From NCBI GenBank assembly GCA_009869945.1, contig WIXG01000058.1:62001-126000 (forward strand): a stretch of 64,000 nt of DNA. Direction: 5' to 3'. The translations under genes and the position numbers were made by a program. The notes beneath the pieces were generated by a model. It did not search any database. It was not told where the DNA came from and worked only from the letters and a program-made list of their open reading frames with translations. Below, one piece after another: positions 63,371 through 64,000 of this stretch; the first letter of the stretch is position 1; every line of letters begins with the position of its first letter. Origin of the DNA: Mesaphorura yosii. Lineage: Eukaryota > Arthropoda > Collembola > Poduromorpha > Tullbergiidae.

Positions 63371-64000
63371 GTTCATGCCACTCCATGTCGTGCCCGTGTC
63401 AGCCCGAGTTTTAAGAAAAATCAATCCCGCGATGATGCGCTATAATGTCTAATGTGATGTAAAATAAGACGTAAGACACAAGTGTCTAGGCGAGAATCGA
63501 GAATTAGCGTACGCGTCTTTCTAAGAATCGCTTTAGAGTACGTACGCCCTACGCGTACGTGTGCAATGTTGTTGTTACTTCTAGAAGAAGTAAAGTAAGT
63601 TGACAAATCTATTTAAAGCTATTACGTAATGCAGAACTAAAATTATGAATATATTGTATGAGATGAATTATTAACTTACTGCTGTTAAGATGTTGAAATA
63701 TCAAATTAATTATTATATCATGTTAATAAAGAGAATTATTTATTAATCAAATACATACAGGTAAATTTTATGTGAGAATAGATTTTCTGGCATTTCGCAA
63801 TCAAGAATTACGACAATGCAACCGCGCACGTGGAGACTTTCACTCGTAATTAGTCACTGTGCGACTGAATGGATTGGATTGATTTACTTCAGCTTGCCTT
63901 GCCATAAATTAAAATTGGACAGCATACACAGGCGGTTATTATTGGAAACTCGAATTGCACGACGACTCCGCATGGCTGAAGCCTTACAAATATTCCCAAT
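63371..64000. other. Non-coding right edge, no gene seen
   Basis: Holds ACGCGT- and TACGTA-rich sequence at 63505-63562 and AT-rich sequence after 63600. No exon recognised. Confidence 0.45.

Noticed and set aside
1-64000. CRISPR arrays, bacterial operons, phage, retroviral or LINE genes
   Set aside because: No regularly spaced repeats, no ribosome-binding-site-led gene strings, and no reverse-transcriptase, integrase or transposase motif seen in any frame.

Overview
This 64-kb window looks like a low-gene-density stretch of an animal genome, most likely an arthropod or close relative. The coding signal is one intron-split gene with canonical GT-AG introns. The rest is moderately AT-rich, non-coding DNA full of short cryptic repeats. 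There is no bacterial, organellar or viral gene organisation, and I could not identify the species. The arthropod-like assignment is an inference from the receptor: its TM3, TM5, TM6 and TM7 segments resemble insect and crustacean 5-HT1 receptors more than vertebrate ones.

The one confident gene is on the + strand. It encodes a type-1 serotonin (5-HT1) G-protein-coupled receptor in five coding exons: 35091-35529, 50060-50165, 50661-50801, 59150-59724 and 59834-60081. The intervening introns are about 14.5 kb, 0.5 kb, 8.3 kb and 0.1 kb. All reading phases close, giving a 502-residue protein with seven transmembrane helices. It carries the aminergic Asp in TM3, the DRY motif split across an intron, the CWLPFF toggle region in TM6 and NPIIY in TM7. 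A candidate poly(A) signal lies about 300 bases past the stop. Two short upstream ORFs precede the start codon, if the leader reaches that far unspliced.

Positions 1-34802 hold no gene I can support. They do hold a tandem double E-box palindrome (11152-11169), a 20-24 nt motif present three times between 21151 and 23229, an imperfect inverted repeat with an internal tandem unit (26237-26537), a GC-rich island with an FTZ-F1/ERR-type site (28140-28260), a degenerate tRNA-like element on the - strand (31485-31560) and a pair of adjacent hairpins (32618-32664). Intron 1 contains a marked TCAG-rich tract (40237-40555). Downstream of the receptor are a 32-nt near-palindrome just before a TATA-like box (61945-61999) and a gap-free 52-position hairpin (63254-63370).

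I found no complete new multigene system. The best candidates for something undescribed are the 63.3-kb hairpin, the 26.2-kb inverted repeat, the thrice-repeated 21-23 kb motif and the acidic, tyrosine-rich extracellular tail of the receptor. The many other open frames of 60-170 codons lack recognisable domains, paired splice sites or family resemblance, and I treat them as chance.
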